NCBI RefSeq assembly: GCF_003207855.1
Contig: NZ_NKTZ01000002.1
Coordinates: forward strand, 248,001 to 312,000
Length of the DNA: 64,000 nt
From: Komagataeibacter rhaeticus
GTDB lineage: Bacteria; Pseudomonadota; Alphaproteobacteria; Acetobacterales; Acetobacteraceae
Reading direction: 5' to 3'
Both the position numbers and the translations under genes were made by a program. Below, piece after piece: positions 56,068-64,000 of this stretch. Under the pieces are notes generated by a model. It ran no database searches and had not been told where the DNA came from. It saw only the letters and a list, made by a program, of their open reading frames with translations. How positions within the stretch are numbered: position 1 is the stretch's first letter; the number at the start of each line of letters is the position of its first letter.

Positions 56068-56709
56068 TCAGCGCGTCATGCGTGCAACGATGCGCAGCGC
56101 TTCGGCCAGGACTTCATCCGCACTCAGATGGTCGGTGCCGATATGCACGGCGTCCTCGGCCGCCCGCAGGGGGGCGACGGCGCGGCTGGAATCCGCCGCG
56201 TCCCTGGCGGCGATTTCGCGCTCCACGCGGGCGATCTGCTCCGCGCGGTCCGGCACGTCGGGGTTGGGCGCCATCTGCTCCCACCGCCGCACGGCGCGGG
56301 TGTAGGGGGATGCGGTAATGAACAGCTTGACCGTGGCGTCGGGAAAGATGACCGTGCCAATGTCGCGCCCATCCAGCACGGCGCCATGCGCACCCGCAAA
56401 GCGACGCTGCACATCCACCAGCGTGCGGCGTACGGCCGCCTGGCTGGCCACCAGGCTTGCCGCCCGGTCCACTTCCGGCACGCGCAGGTCGGTGCGGCTC
56501 AAATCTTCCAGCCCGACCGAGGCAGCAAATTCCTCCGCCGCTGCCGTGGCGGGGTCCAGCCCCGCATCGATCATGCGCCTGCCCGTGGCGCGGTACAGCA
56601 GCCCGGTATCCAGATAGGGCAGGTCCAGCGCCTGTGCCAGCCTGCGCGCCAGCGTGCCCTTGCCCGCGGCGGCAGGCCCGTCAACCGCGATGACCAGCCG
56701 CCGCGTCAT
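56068..56709 (-). CDS. cmk: (d)CMP kinase (cytidylate kinase)
   Basis: Cmk phosphorylates CMP and dCMP. The 213-residue protein has the P-loop [15 protein letters not shown] (about 9-23), [19 protein letters not shown], and [21 protein letters not shown] for CMP binding. The ATG overlaps the aroA stop (ATGA). The aroA-cmk-rpsA order is common in Alphaproteobacteria. Confidence 0.96.
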   Translation of the reverse strand: MTRRLVIAVDGPAAAGKGTLARRLAQALDLPYLDTGLLYRATGRRMIDAGLDPATAAAEEFAASVGLEDLSRTDLRVPEVDRAASLVASQAAVRRTLVDVQRRFAGAHGAVLDGRDIGTVIFPDATVKLFITASPYTRAVRRWEQMAPNPDVPDRAEQIARVEREIAARDAADSSRAVAPLRAAEDAVHIGTDHLSADEVLAEALRIVARMTR

Positions 56710-58058
56710 GCCCCAAGTCCCGCGCCGATGCTGTTCATCAGGGTGACAAAGCCGGGGAAGCTGGTGTCGATGAAGGCCGTATCGTCCACCGAGACCGGCC
56801 GGGCCGCCGCAAGCCCCATGATGATGGCGCTCATGGCCAGCCGGTGGTCCATATGGGTATGGACCAGCCCGCCACCGGGAATGGCGCCGCCGGTGCCATG
56901 CACGATCATGTCATCGCCCACCACCTCGACACGGATGCCGTTGGCTTCCAGCAGGGCGACGGTGGCGGCCAGGCGGTCGCTTTCCTTCACGCGCAGTTCC
57001 TCCAGCCCGCGAAAGCGCGACTGGCCGGTGGCGTGTGCCGCCGCAACCGCAAGGATGGGATATTCATCAATCATGGACGGCGCGCGGGTGGCGGGCACGT
57101 CCACGCCATGCAGGCTGCCGGCCGTGGCGGTGATGTCGCCCACCGGTTCGCCCCCCTCCACGCGCTCGTTGCTGATCACGAGGTCCGCCCCCATCTCACG
57201 CAGGGATGTGAACAGGCCGGTACGCAGCGGGTTCAGCCCCACGCCCGGCACGCTGACCCTGGAGCCGGGCACCAGCAGGGCCGCCACCAGCACGAACGCC
57301 GCCGAGGACGGGTCCCCCGGCACCACGATGTCACACGCCACCAGATCCGGCCGCCCCTGCAGCGTGATCACGCGCCCGCCGGCCCCCATCGGCTCCACCC
57401 GCACGCTCGCGCCAAAGTGACGGAGCATGTTTTCGGTATGGTCGCGGGTGGCCACGGGTTCTTCCACCCGGGTCTCGCCCACCGCGTTCAGCCCGGCCAG
57501 CAGTACGGCGGACTTGACCTGCGCCGAGGCCACCGGCAGCCGGTAGGACAGCGGCGGCGGATTGGCGTTGCCCGCAATGGCCAGCGGCAGGCGACCGCCC
57601 CTGCGCGCAAGGAAGGTGGCCCCCGTGGCGGCCAGCGGGTCCATGACGCGCTTCATCGGGCGGCCGCGCAGGCTGGCATCCCCCGTCATGACCGATGTAA
57701 AGCCGTGGCTGGCCAGAATGCCCGACAGCAGGCGCGCCGCCGTGCCCGAATTGCCCATGTCCAGCACATCGGCGGGTTCACCCAGACCATCCAGTCCGCA
57801 GCCCTGCACCGTCCATGTGCCCGGCCCGTTGCGGGTTATGCTGGCGCCCAGCGCGCGCATGGCATCGGCGGTACGCAGCACGTCCTCGCCTTCCAGCAGG
57901 CCGGTGATGTGCGTCGTGCCGCGCGCAAGGGCGGAAAACATCAGCGAACGGTGGCTGATCGACTTGTCACCCGGCACATGGACCGAACCGGACAGGGGCG
58001 CACGCGGGGCCGTAACCGTCAGCGCGCGGACGGAAGAAGGGGCATGATCGGTTTTCAT
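56706..58058 (-). CDS. aroA: 3-phosphoshikimate 1-carboxyvinyltransferase (EPSP synthase)
   Basis: AroA makes EPSP from shikimate-3-phosphate and PEP in aromatic amino acid synthesis. The 450-residue protein has Lys32 in DKSISHR, the NSGTAARL loop (about 103-110), [26 protein letters not shown] and [10 protein letters not shown]. The arrangement resembles class II enzymes such as Agrobacterium CP4, but Gly105 sits where CP4 is reported to have the Ala linked to glyphosate tolerance. It is coupled to cmk by a 4-bp overlap and is divergent from the zinc-ribbon gene. Confidence 0.96.
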   Translation of the reverse strand: MKTDHAPSSVRALTVTAPRAPLSGSVHVPGDKSISHRSLMFSALARGTTHITGLLEGEDVLRTADAMRALGASITRNGPGTWTVQGCGLDGLGEPADVLDMGNSGTAARLLSGILASHGFTSVMTGDASLRGRPMKRVMDPLAATGATFLARRGGRLPLAIAGNANPPPLSYRLPVASAQVKSAVLLAGLNAVGETRVEEPVATRDHTENMLRHFGASVRVEPMGAGGRVITLQGRPDLVACDIVVPGDPSSAAFVLVAALLVPGSRVSVPGVGLNPLRTGLFTSLREMGADLVISNERVEGGEPVGDITATAGSLHGVDVPATRAPSMIDEYPILAVAAAHATGQSRFRGLEELRVKESDRLAATVALLEANGIRVEVVGDDMIVHGTGGAIPGGGLVHTHMDHRLAMSAIIMGLAAARPVSVDDTAFIDTSFPGFVTLMNSIGAGLGA

Positions 58059-58238
58059 AACGCATCCAATTCCGTATTCCGGGTGGCAAAGTCAATCACA
58101 GATCGGCATGATCCCCCTGCCGGTGCATGCGGCCGTGTTTGACAGGCGGCGCACAAACTGGCATGGGGCTGCGCCTTTTGCCACTTCCGGATACCGTGGC
58201 TCCATTCATCATTCAAAAACAGGATCGACAGGTTCAAG

Positions 58239-58577
58239 ATGGCTCAGTCCAACCTCGGCACCAAACGTGTCTGTGTCTCCTGCAGCGCCCGTTTCTACGA
58301 TCTGAACAAGAATCCGGCGATCTGCCCAAAATGCGGTGCTGAACAGCCCGTGGAACTGCCCCGCGTGCGCCGCCCGGTGGACGTGCCCCCCGAATCCAAG
58401 CCCAAGACCGGTGATGACGCGCTGGACAACGACGTGGACGTCGACCTGGACACGGATGCGGATGAAGATGCCGATGCGGGCCTGCCCGATGACGCGGGGC
58501 TGGATGATGATGACGATGATGACATCAGCAGTGCCGACATCGACGTAAAGACCGACAAGGACGACCACGACAACTGA
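58239..58577 (+). CDS. TIGR02300/FYDLN acid domain protein
   Basis: The 112-residue protein has a zinc ribbon (Cys12, Cys15, Cys29, Cys32) with the [15 protein letters not shown] motif, then a Pro-rich linker and an Asp-rich tail (an uninterrupted run of seven Asp). This matches the alphaproteobacterial family named for FYDLN and its acidic C terminus. Function is unknown. Position divergent from aroA is common in the group. A strong palindrome separates it from convergent folB. Confidence 0.88.
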   Translation: MAQSNLGTKRVCVSCSARFYDLNKNPAICPKCGAEQPVELPRVRRPVDVPPESKPKTGDDALDNDVDVDLDTDADEDADAGLPDDAGLDDDDDDDISSADIDVKTDKDDHDN

Positions 58578-58583
58578 TTACCC

Positions 58584-58613
58584 GCAGGCCCGGCGCACAG
58601 GCACCGGGCCTGC
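58584..58613. terminator. Bidirectional stem-loop between convergent genes
   Basis: Perfect 10-bp arms GCAGGCCCGG (58584-58593) and CCGGGCCTGC (58604-58613) with a 10-base loop occupy the 41-bp gap between the TIGR02300 gene and folB. No T-run follows on either strand, so it is a terminator-like structure that may stall or stabilise both transcripts. Confidence 0.5.
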
Positions 58614-58618
58614 ATGCC

Positions 58619-59020
58619 TCATGCGGCGGGGTTGCGGCGTTCGATCTCGACCCCGACCGATTCGGCATCATCGAAGATGTCAAGCTTTTCCACGCTGACC
58701 CGTGTCACGCGCACGCGCCTGTCAGCCAGCACGCCGGCCGCGATTCGTTCGGCCAGCGTCTCCACCAGGGCGACATGCCCCCGCGCCACCAGTTCGCGCA
58801 CCAGCAGCACCACCCGTTCATAGGATACCGTACGCCCCAGGTCGTCCGGCCCCACGTCCAGCGTCGTGCCATCCACCACGCCAAAGGCCACATTGACCCG
58901 TATGCGCTGGGTCACCCCCTGCTCATGCGCGAATACGCCGATATGGGCATCAAGCACCATGTTGCGCACGAACAGGCAGCGCAGCGGTTCAGGGTCGTTC
59001 CATGGTGGCAGCAGGGACAT
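58619..59020 (-). CDS. folB: Dihydroneopterin aldolase
   Basis: FolB cleaves dihydroneopterin in folate synthesis. The 133-residue protein has LFVRNMVLDAHIGVFAHEQGVTQRIRVN, TVSYERVV with the conserved Tyr, and ETLAERIAAGVLADRRV with the catalytic-region Glu and Leu, followed by VEKLDIFDDAESVGVEIER. It lies 24 bp after the SDR gene, at the end of the dnaX-ybaB-recR-SDR-folB unit. Confidence 0.93.
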   Translation of the reverse strand: MSLLPPWNDPEPLRCLFVRNMVLDAHIGVFAHEQGVTQRIRVNVAFGVVDGTTLDVGPDDLGRTVSYERVVLLVRELVARGHVALVETLAERIAAGVLADRRVRVTRVSVEKLDIFDDAESVGVEIERRNPAA

Positions 59021-59044
59021 GGCGGTTCCGGTCGGTTGTAGCGT

Positions 59045-59830
59045 TCAGCCCCGTGCGGGCGCGGGTGACCACTGCATGTGCTGGCCCCCGTCAAGGGCCA
59101 GCATCTGCCCCGTAACGGAGGGCAGGCACAGCAGCGACAGCGCCGCACGGGCAATTTCATCAGGGGTGGCGGCGCGGCCCAGCGGCACGGACGCGCACTG
59201 GCGGGCAAACTGCCCCGCACTCTGAGCCGGCGTGGGCAGGACCGGGCCGGGGCCAATGGCGTTGACCCGGATGTTACATGGCGCCAGCGCCAGCGCCATG
59301 GTCTGGGTCAGTGTCCACAACGCTGCCTTCGAGACGGTATAGCTGACAAAATGCGGGGTGAGCGACCAGACCCGCTCGTCAAGCATGTTCAGCACCATGC
59401 CCGCAGCATGGGCGGGCAGCAGGCGGGCGAATTCCTGCATCAGCACGAATGGCGCGCGGGTATTGGGTTCCATATGGGCATCCCACCCTTCGCGCGTGGC
59501 GCTGTCCCATTCATCGCGCCGGAACAGGCTGGCATTGTTTACCAGCACACCCACCGGCCCCAGCGCGCGGGTTGCGTCGGCCAGCAGGGGGCGGACGGAG
59601 GCCTCGCAGGCCAGATCGGCCTGGAGCACGCAGCTCCCGCGACCCAGCGCGCGGATTTCGGCCATGGTCTCCCCTGCCGCCTGTACGGAGCGGTTGCAGT
59701 GCAGGGCCACGTCAAACCCCGCGCGCGCCAGTTCCAGTGCAATGGCGCGGCCAAGGCGCGCGGCACCGCCGGTTACCAGCGCCACACGCGGCACATCCTG
59801 CGGCACCGGCCACGCCATGGGGGTGTTCAT
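59045..59830 (-). CDS. SDR oxidoreductase, likely pteridine/dihydromonapterin reductase type
   Basis: The 261-residue short-chain dehydrogenase has the cofactor motif TGGAARLGRAIALELA, in which the Arg favours NADP(H), as well as VNNASLF, and catalytic Tyr164-x3-Lys168 (SYTVSKAAL). The usual catalytic Ser is replaced by Asp151 (NMLDERVWSLTP), a pattern seen in FolM/PTR1-like pteridine reductases. The neighbouring folB supports a pterin substrate. It overlaps recR by 4 bp. Confidence 0.85.
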   Translation of the reverse strand: MNTPMAWPVPQDVPRVALVTGGAARLGRAIALELARAGFDVALHCNRSVQAAGETMAEIRALGRGSCVLQADLACEASVRPLLADATRALGPVGVLVNNASLFRRDEWDSATREGWDAHMEPNTRAPFVLMQEFARLLPAHAAGMVLNMLDERVWSLTPHFVSYTVSKAALWTLTQTMALALAPCNIRVNAIGPGPVLPTPAQSAGQFARQCASVPLGRAATPDEIARAALSLLCLPSVTGQMLALDGGQHMQWSPAPARG

Positions 59831-60423
59831 GCGGGCCGTCGCGCCATGATGGCGGCGGCAAGCGTGCCATCATCCAGCACGTCCAGCGCGCCGCCCACGG
59901 GCACGCCCTGCCCCACCCGGCTGACCTGCACGTCAAAGCGGGCCAGACGTTCATGCAGCCAGTGCATGGTGGTGGCCCCTTCCACCGTCGTTCCCAGCGC
60001 AAGGATCACCTCGCGCACGCCACCTGCGGCAATACGGTCCAGAAGCGGCTGGACATTCAGGTCATCCGGTCCCACGCCCGACAGGGCGGACAGCGTGCCG
60101 CCCAGCACCTGATACACGCCACGATGCACGCCCGCGCGTTCCAGCGCCCACAGGTCGCCCACATTTTCCACCACGCAGACCAGCCCGTCATCGCGCGCCG
60201 GGTCGGTGCAGATGCCACACGGGTCGGTTGTATCCAGATTGCCGCAGCGCGAACAGGTGCGCACGGCGCGTGCCGCCTGTTCCATGGCCTGCGCCAGGGG
60301 CAGCATGCGGGCATGGGGCTGGCGCAGCAGCGCCAGGGCCGCGCGCCGGGCCGAACGCGGCCCCAGCCCCGGCAGGCGGCCCAGCAGGGTCACCAGCCGG
60401 TCAATCTCGCCCCGGCCGCTCAT
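59827..60423 (-). CDS. recR: Recombination protein RecR
   Basis: RecR works with RecO (and RecF) to load RecA at gaps. The 198-residue protein has the helix-hairpin-helix LPGLGPRSARRAALALL, a Cys4 zinc finger (Cys57, 60, 69, 72), and a Toprim domain (VCVVENVGDLWALERAG). It lies 22 bp after the ybaB-like gene and overlaps the SDR gene; the dnaX-ybaB-recR order is widely conserved. Confidence 0.96.
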   Translation of the reverse strand: MSGRGEIDRLVTLLGRLPGLGPRSARRAALALLRQPHARMLPLAQAMEQAARAVRTCSRCGNLDTTDPCGICTDPARDDGLVCVVENVGDLWALERAGVHRGVYQVLGGTLSALSGVGPDDLNVQPLLDRIAAGGVREVILALGTTVEGATTMHWLHERLARFDVQVSRVGQGVPVGGALDVLDDGTLAAAIMARRPA

Positions 60424-60445
60424 CGCGGTTCCTTCCGGCAGGTGC

Positions 60446-60769
60446 TCAGAACGGGAACTTCATGCCGCCGGGCAGGCTCAGGCCGCCGGTCACCTTCTTC
60501 ATTTCCTCGCTGGCACTGGCATCGAGCTTCTTGCGGGCATCGGCACAGGCGGCCAGGATAAGGTCCTGCAGCATTTCCATTTCAGCCGGGTCAGCCAGCT
60601 TGGGGTCGATGGTGATCGACTTCATGTCCCCCTTGCCATTCATGGTCAGGGTCACCATGCCGGCACCAGCACTGCCTTCGATGGTCATGGTTTCCAGCTT
60701 GGCCTGCATTTCTTCCATGCGCGCCTGCATCTGGGTGGCCTGCTTCATAAGACCGGCAAGATTTTTCAT
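60446..60769 (-). CDS. YbaB/EbfC family nucleoid-associated protein
   Basis: This 107-residue DNA-binding protein starts [26 protein letters not shown] and contains the [22 protein letters not shown] core and the [15 protein letters not shown] helix typical of YbaB/EbfC. It dimerises and binds the nucleoid. It is encoded between dnaX (15-bp gap) and recR. Confidence 0.95.
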   Translation of the reverse strand: MKNLAGLMKQATQMQARMEEMQAKLETMTIEGSAGAGMVTLTMNGKGDMKSITIDPKLADPAEMEMLQDLILAACADARKKLDASASEEMKKVTGGLSLPGGMKFPF

Positions 60770-60784
60770 GTTCCGTGTATCTCC

Positions 60785-62812
60785 TCAAACAAAATCGTCT
60801 GTGTCCAGATCGTCCTCTCCTGCCACATCGGCATCAAGGGGCGCGAATTCGAGATCCGGGACCAAATTCAGGTCTGCCATGTCCTCGGGCGGCAGGCCGT
60901 AATCATCAAGCGCGTGGTCGGTCACTTCCCCCAGCCTGGCCGTGGGAAAGACCTGCATCGCCGCCTGTACCAGCGGATGGGCCTCAGCCGCCGCGCGGTG
61001 CAGCTGGATGATTTCCGCCCCCTGTTCGGCCAGCGTGGCCTCACCCGGTGCATCGGACAGGCGGACCTGCCATGACCCGTCCCCCGTTCCCTCGCGCAGC
61101 AGGGTTTCCAGCCGCCGGGCCAGCCCGGGCAGGCTGTTGCGCTCCACCCGGATCTCGATCAACGGCGGCGCGAAGGAGACAAGATGGGTCGCATGCCGCA
61201 GATGGCCATGCAGCATGGCGTCACGGCCCGATACGAAGGCCACGGCCTCACGCCATGTGCGCGGCGGGGTTACCGGTGGCGGGACGGGTGCCGTCTCTTC
61301 CACCCGGCCCGGCTGCGGCGTGGGGCGGGGCGTGCCTTCCACCCGCATGCCGCCATTGGCCACCATGCGGATTTCACCCCCGCCCTGCGGCCCCTGCGCG
61401 GGCGCCGGGGCGGCAACGGCCTGCTGGCCCGCAGGGGCGGACGATGTGCCCTGACCACCCGCCATGGCCGGAGCGGGACCTGCCTGTATCGGCGTGGCCG
61501 GTCCATCCTGCCCCAGCATCCTGCGCACCACGTCCCCCGGCGGGGGCAGGTCGGCCACGTAGCACAGGCGGATCAGCACCATGTCCACCGCCTGCCTGCG
61601 GTCTGGCGCGCGCTCGACTTCTTCCACGCCCTTGAGCAGCATCTGCCATGTGCGCCCCAGAACCGGCACCGGCACCCGCTCGGCCAGCGCGGCACCCCGC
61701 TGGCGCTCGGCTTCCGGCATTTCGGGATTGTCGCGCAGGGCCGGAATGGCCTTGATGCGCGAGACGGTATGCACAAGTTCCAGCACATCGCCCAGCATGA
61801 CGCCAAGGTCGCCGCCACGCATGTACACATCACCCGTTATTTCCAGCGCCCGGTCGGCCCGGCCTTCCAGCACGGCGTCCAGCAGGTCAAATACCAGCCC
61901 CCGGTCCGCCAGCCCCAGCATGCCCGCCACCAGATCCACCCCGATGGGCGCGGCATCGGCCCCGCCTTCCCCATCCAGCGTACCCTGGGCAATGGCCTGA
62001 TCCAGCAGCGACAGGCCATCGCGCACCGAGCCATCGGCCGCGCGCGCGATCAGGGCCAGCGCATCGGCGCTGAACCGCACATGCTCGGCCTGCGCCACGC
62101 GGTCGAAATGCGCGGCAAGCTCGACCTGCGGCACGCGGCGCAGGGCAAAGGTCTGGCAGCGTGACAGCACGGTCACCAGCACCTTGCGCAGTTCGGTGGT
62201 GGCAAAGATGAAGGTGACCTGTGGCGGCGGTTCCTCCAGCGTCTTGAGCAGCGCGTTGAACGCGTTGCGCGAAAGCATGTGGACCTCATCGATGATGAAG
62301 ACCTTCATGCGCCCCTGCAGGGGCCGGAAGCGGGTCGCCTCGATGATTTCACGTACGTCATCCACGCCCGTGCGGGACGCGGCGTCGATTTCCAGCACGT
62401 CGGGGTGCCGGTCCGCCAGGATCGCCACACAGTTGGGGCATACGCCACACGGGTCGGCCGTGGGGCCGCCCCTGCCATCCGGCCCGGTGCAGTTGAGCGC
62501 GCGGGCGATGATGCGGGCCGTGGTGGTCTTGCCCACGCCGCGCACGCCCGTCAGCATGAAGGCATGCGCCACGCGCCCCTGTGCAAAGGCGTTGCGCAGG
62601 ATGCGGACGGTGGTTTCCTGTCCGATCAGGTCATCGAATGTGGTGGGGCGGTATTTGCGGGCCAGCACGCGGTAGGGAGCGGCGGCAGCCGCATCCGGGA
62701 CGGCCGGTACAGCGGATGGCTGCGGTGCGTCACCAAACAGGCCGGGGCCATCTGCGGGCGGCGCAGGCAGCCCGGCCTCCTCGGAACGATCCTGATCCGA
62801 TGGAACGGTCAT
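60785..62812 (-). CDS. dnaX: DNA polymerase III subunit gamma/tau
   Basis: DnaX is the clamp-loader ATPase. The 675-residue protein has the Walker A loop LTGVRGVGKTTTARII, a zinc module (CTGPD, DPCGVCPNC), Walker B/DExx (IDEVHMLS), the sensor-1 region (FIFATTELRKVL) and a long Pro/Ala-rich tau region ending in an acidic tail. I start at MTVPSDQDRS; the frame from 62866 runs toward the SRP RNA gene. No slippery frameshift heptamer was recognised. Confidence 0.94.
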   Translation of the reverse strand: MTVPSDQDRSEEAGLPAPPADGPGLFGDAPQPSAVPAVPDAAAAAPYRVLARKYRPTTFDDLIGQETTVRILRNAFAQGRVAHAFMLTGVRGVGKTTTARIIARALNCTGPDGRGGPTADPCGVCPNCVAILADRHPDVLEIDAASRTGVDDVREIIEATRFRPLQGRMKVFIIDEVHMLSRNAFNALLKTLEEPPPQVTFIFATTELRKVLVTVLSRCQTFALRRVPQVELAAHFDRVAQAEHVRFSADALALIARAADGSVRDGLSLLDQAIAQGTLDGEGGADAAPIGVDLVAGMLGLADRGLVFDLLDAVLEGRADRALEITGDVYMRGGDLGVMLGDVLELVHTVSRIKAIPALRDNPEMPEAERQRGAALAERVPVPVLGRTWQMLLKGVEEVERAPDRRQAVDMVLIRLCYVADLPPPGDVVRRMLGQDGPATPIQAGPAPAMAGGQGTSSAPAGQQAVAAPAPAQGPQGGGEIRMVANGGMRVEGTPRPTPQPGRVEETAPVPPPVTPPRTWREAVAFVSGRDAMLHGHLRHATHLVSFAPPLIEIRVERNSLPGLARRLETLLREGTGDGSWQVRLSDAPGEATLAEQGAEIIQLHRAAAEAHPLVQAAMQVFPTARLGEVTDHALDDYGLPPEDMADLNLVPDLEFAPLDADVAGEDDLDTDDFV

Positions 62813-62880
62813 TGATGCATCCGGGCTGGAGAAGTGGCCATCGGGCATACAGCGCAATGGCGGCACAGGAACTTTCGGGT

Positions 62881-62977
62881 GGAAGACCGGCCATAACCCG
62901 GACGAAACTCACTACGGCTGCTTCCTTCCGGACCTGACCAGGTTAGCAAGGTATCCGTCTACAACCGATCTCCCGGC
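62881..62977 (-). ncRNA. ffs: Bacterial small SRP RNA (4.5S-type)
   Basis: The minus strand reads the near-invariant SRP RNA apical loop GGTCAGGTCCGGAAGGAAGC followed by AGCC, flanked by arms that fold back: GGGAGATCGG near the 5' end pairs, with G-U pairs, with CCGGTCTTCC at the 3' end. About 97 nt. It binds Ffh for co-translational targeting. It lies just upstream of dnaX, as in many Alphaproteobacteria. Ends are approximate. Confidence 0.93.
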
Positions 62978-62983
62978 CGCGTT

Positions 62984-63011
62984 CTAACACATACACCCGC
63001 CCCATGCACAA
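62984..63011 (-). promoter_or_regulatory. Putative promoter of the SRP RNA gene
   Basis: On the minus strand TTGTGC and TGTTAG are separated by 16 bp, placing the start about 7 bp downstream, at the inferred 5' end of the RNA. Both boxes are imperfect, so the call rests mainly on spacing and position. Confidence 0.35.
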
Positions 63012-63042
63012 GGGGCGTTGAAAAAAAATAGCAGCCCCGCCC

Positions 63043-64000
63043 TTATTCCCCCACGGCGGCGCCGGACTGGTGGCGCATGTCGGCCCCGCCATAATAGCGT
63101 GCCTGCCCGACCCGGCCGATGCGCGGCCCACCGGCAAGGATGCTTTCGGCCACACCCCAGGGGGCGTGTTCCTCGATTTTGTAGCCCTCACGGGTCAGGG
63201 TCTTGACAACGGCGGGGGACAGCGCGCCCCTTTCCACCTGCACCACATCGGGCTGCCACTGTTCATGGATGCGTGGCAGGTCAACCGCCTGCTGCACGTC
63301 CAGCCCGTAATCCACCATGCCCGTCAGTACCGACAGCACGATGGTGGGAATGCGCGAGCCACCGGGGCTGCCCAGCACCATGACCGGCTGGCCCGCGCGC
63401 GAGACAATGGTCGGCGCCATGGAGGAAAGTGGCGTCTTGCCCGGCGCGATGGCATTGGCCTGACTGCCGATGATGCCGAACATGTTGGGCACACCCGGCT
63501 GGCTGGAGAAGTCATCCATCTCGTCATTCATGACAATGCCGGTGCGCCCTGCCACAACCCCCGCGCCAAACCAGCCATTGAGCGTATAGGTCACGGCCAC
63601 GGCCATCCCGTCACGGTCGGCTATGGAGTAATGGGTGGTCTCCTCCTTCTCGCTTTCCGGCGCGCCGGGATGAAGGCTGGCGGAGGAGACGGCATGGTTG
63701 AGCGGCAGGGACTGGCGGATCTGCAGCGCATAGGCCGGGTCGGTCAGGTGGGCCACGGGATTGGTGACGAAGGCCGGGTCACCCAGGTCCTGCCGGTCGG
63801 CATAGGCGTGGCGCATGGCCTCGACCTCACGCTGGATGCTGGCGGCCGTATGCAGGCCAAGGGCATGCATGTCGTAGCCCGACAGGATGTTCAGCATCTC
63901 GCACAACGCCACACCGCCGCCGCTGGGGGGCGGCGCGGTATCGATATGGTAGCCCCGGTACTCACATGACAGCGGCGCCATCATGCGCGTGTGGTAGCTG
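63043..64000 (-). CDS. ggt: Gamma-glutamyltransferase, C-terminal part, cut by window edge
   Basis: The frame is open to the right edge; about 319 residues of the C-terminal part are present. It includes the autoprocessing site, the first Thr of TTHYSIADRDG (codon near 63637-63639), which becomes the nucleophile of the small subunit, and the substrate-loop motifs NDEMDDFSSQPG and GSPGGSRIPT. GGT hydrolyses or transfers gamma-glutamyl groups, usually in the periplasm. The signal peptide and most of the large subunit lie outside. It ends shortly upstream of the SRP RNA gene. Confidence 0.95.
   Translation of the reverse strand, partial: SYHTRMMAPLSCEYRGYHIDTAPPPSGGGVALCEMLNILSGYDMHALGLHTAASIQREVEAMRHAYADRQDLGDPAFVTNPVAHLTDPAYALQIRQSLPLNHAVSSASLHPGAPESEKEETTHYSIADRDGMAVAVTYTLNGWFGAGVVAGRTGIVMNDEMDDFSSQPGVPNMFGIIGSQANAIAPGKTPLSSMAPTIVSRAGQPVMVLGSPGGSRIPTIVLSVLTGMVDYGLDVQQAVDLPRIHEQWQPDVVQVERGALSPAVVKTLTREGYKIEEHAPWGVAESILAGGPRIGRVGQARYYGGADMRHQSGAAVGE

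Noticed and set aside
60785-62812. Programmed frameshift in dnaX
   Set aside because: I found no A-rich slippery heptamer on the coding strand, so there is no support for a separate gamma product.

Overview
The window is core chromosome of an acetic acid bacterium (Acetobacteraceae), most likely Komagataeibacter or Gluconacetobacter. The genus is inferred from memory of gene content, high GC and a dispersed AT-rich palindromic element, not from a database search. No rRNA, tRNA, CRISPR array, prophage or IS element is visible. The only RNA gene seen is the SRP RNA.

Region 1 (1-17.8 kb, all minus strand) is one long beta-str-S10 cluster. In transcription order it reads rplK-rplA-rplJ-rplL-rpoB-rpoC, a 413-bp spacer, rpsL-rpsG-tuf-rpsJ-rplC-rplD-rplW-rplB-rpsS-rplV-rpsC (cut by the left edge). 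It builds the two large RNA polymerase subunits, EF-Tu and ribosomal proteins. Two usual members are missing from their places: fusA between rpsG and tuf, and secE-nusG before rplK.

Region 2 (17.9-27.6 kb, minus) holds an OmpR-type response regulator and histidine kinase, followed by an RND permease, a membrane fusion protein and an outer-membrane lipoprotein. Together they look like a self-contained, two-component-regulated tripartite efflux pump. rmuC lies upstream of it.

Region 3 (27.8-43.4 kb) is mixed housekeeping and transport: a dicarboxylate carrier, an alpha-ketoglutarate-type MFS permease, a 1110-residue AsmA/YhdP-like envelope protein, glnE, a peroxiredoxin, a Gly/Pro-rich exported protein, a tandem pair of paralogous exported proteins, aat, a 2-hydroxyacid dehydrogenase, and EcsC-, EVE- and YciI-family proteins.

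Region 4 (43.5-49.1 kb, plus) is a cytochrome c maturation operon ccmCDEFGHI with a small DUF1674 (SDHAF4-like) gene behind it. This fits the c-type cytochromes and membrane dehydrogenases of acetic acid bacteria.

Region 5 (49.2-64 kb) contains a small membrane protein, a serine beta-lactamase-like hydrolase divergent from an M16 protease, rpsA-cmk-aroA, a zinc-ribbon protein, a dnaX-ybaB-recR-SDR-folB operon, the SRP RNA gene, and the 3' part of a gamma-glutamyltransferase gene cut by the right edge.

The most unusual structure is a family of about 50-90-bp nested palindromes. All four copies lie between convergent genes, occupying four of the six convergent junctions and no other gap. Other points worth following up are a 32-codon ORF coupled to the RND start, the tandem exported paralogs, and structured spacers in the ribosomal cluster.
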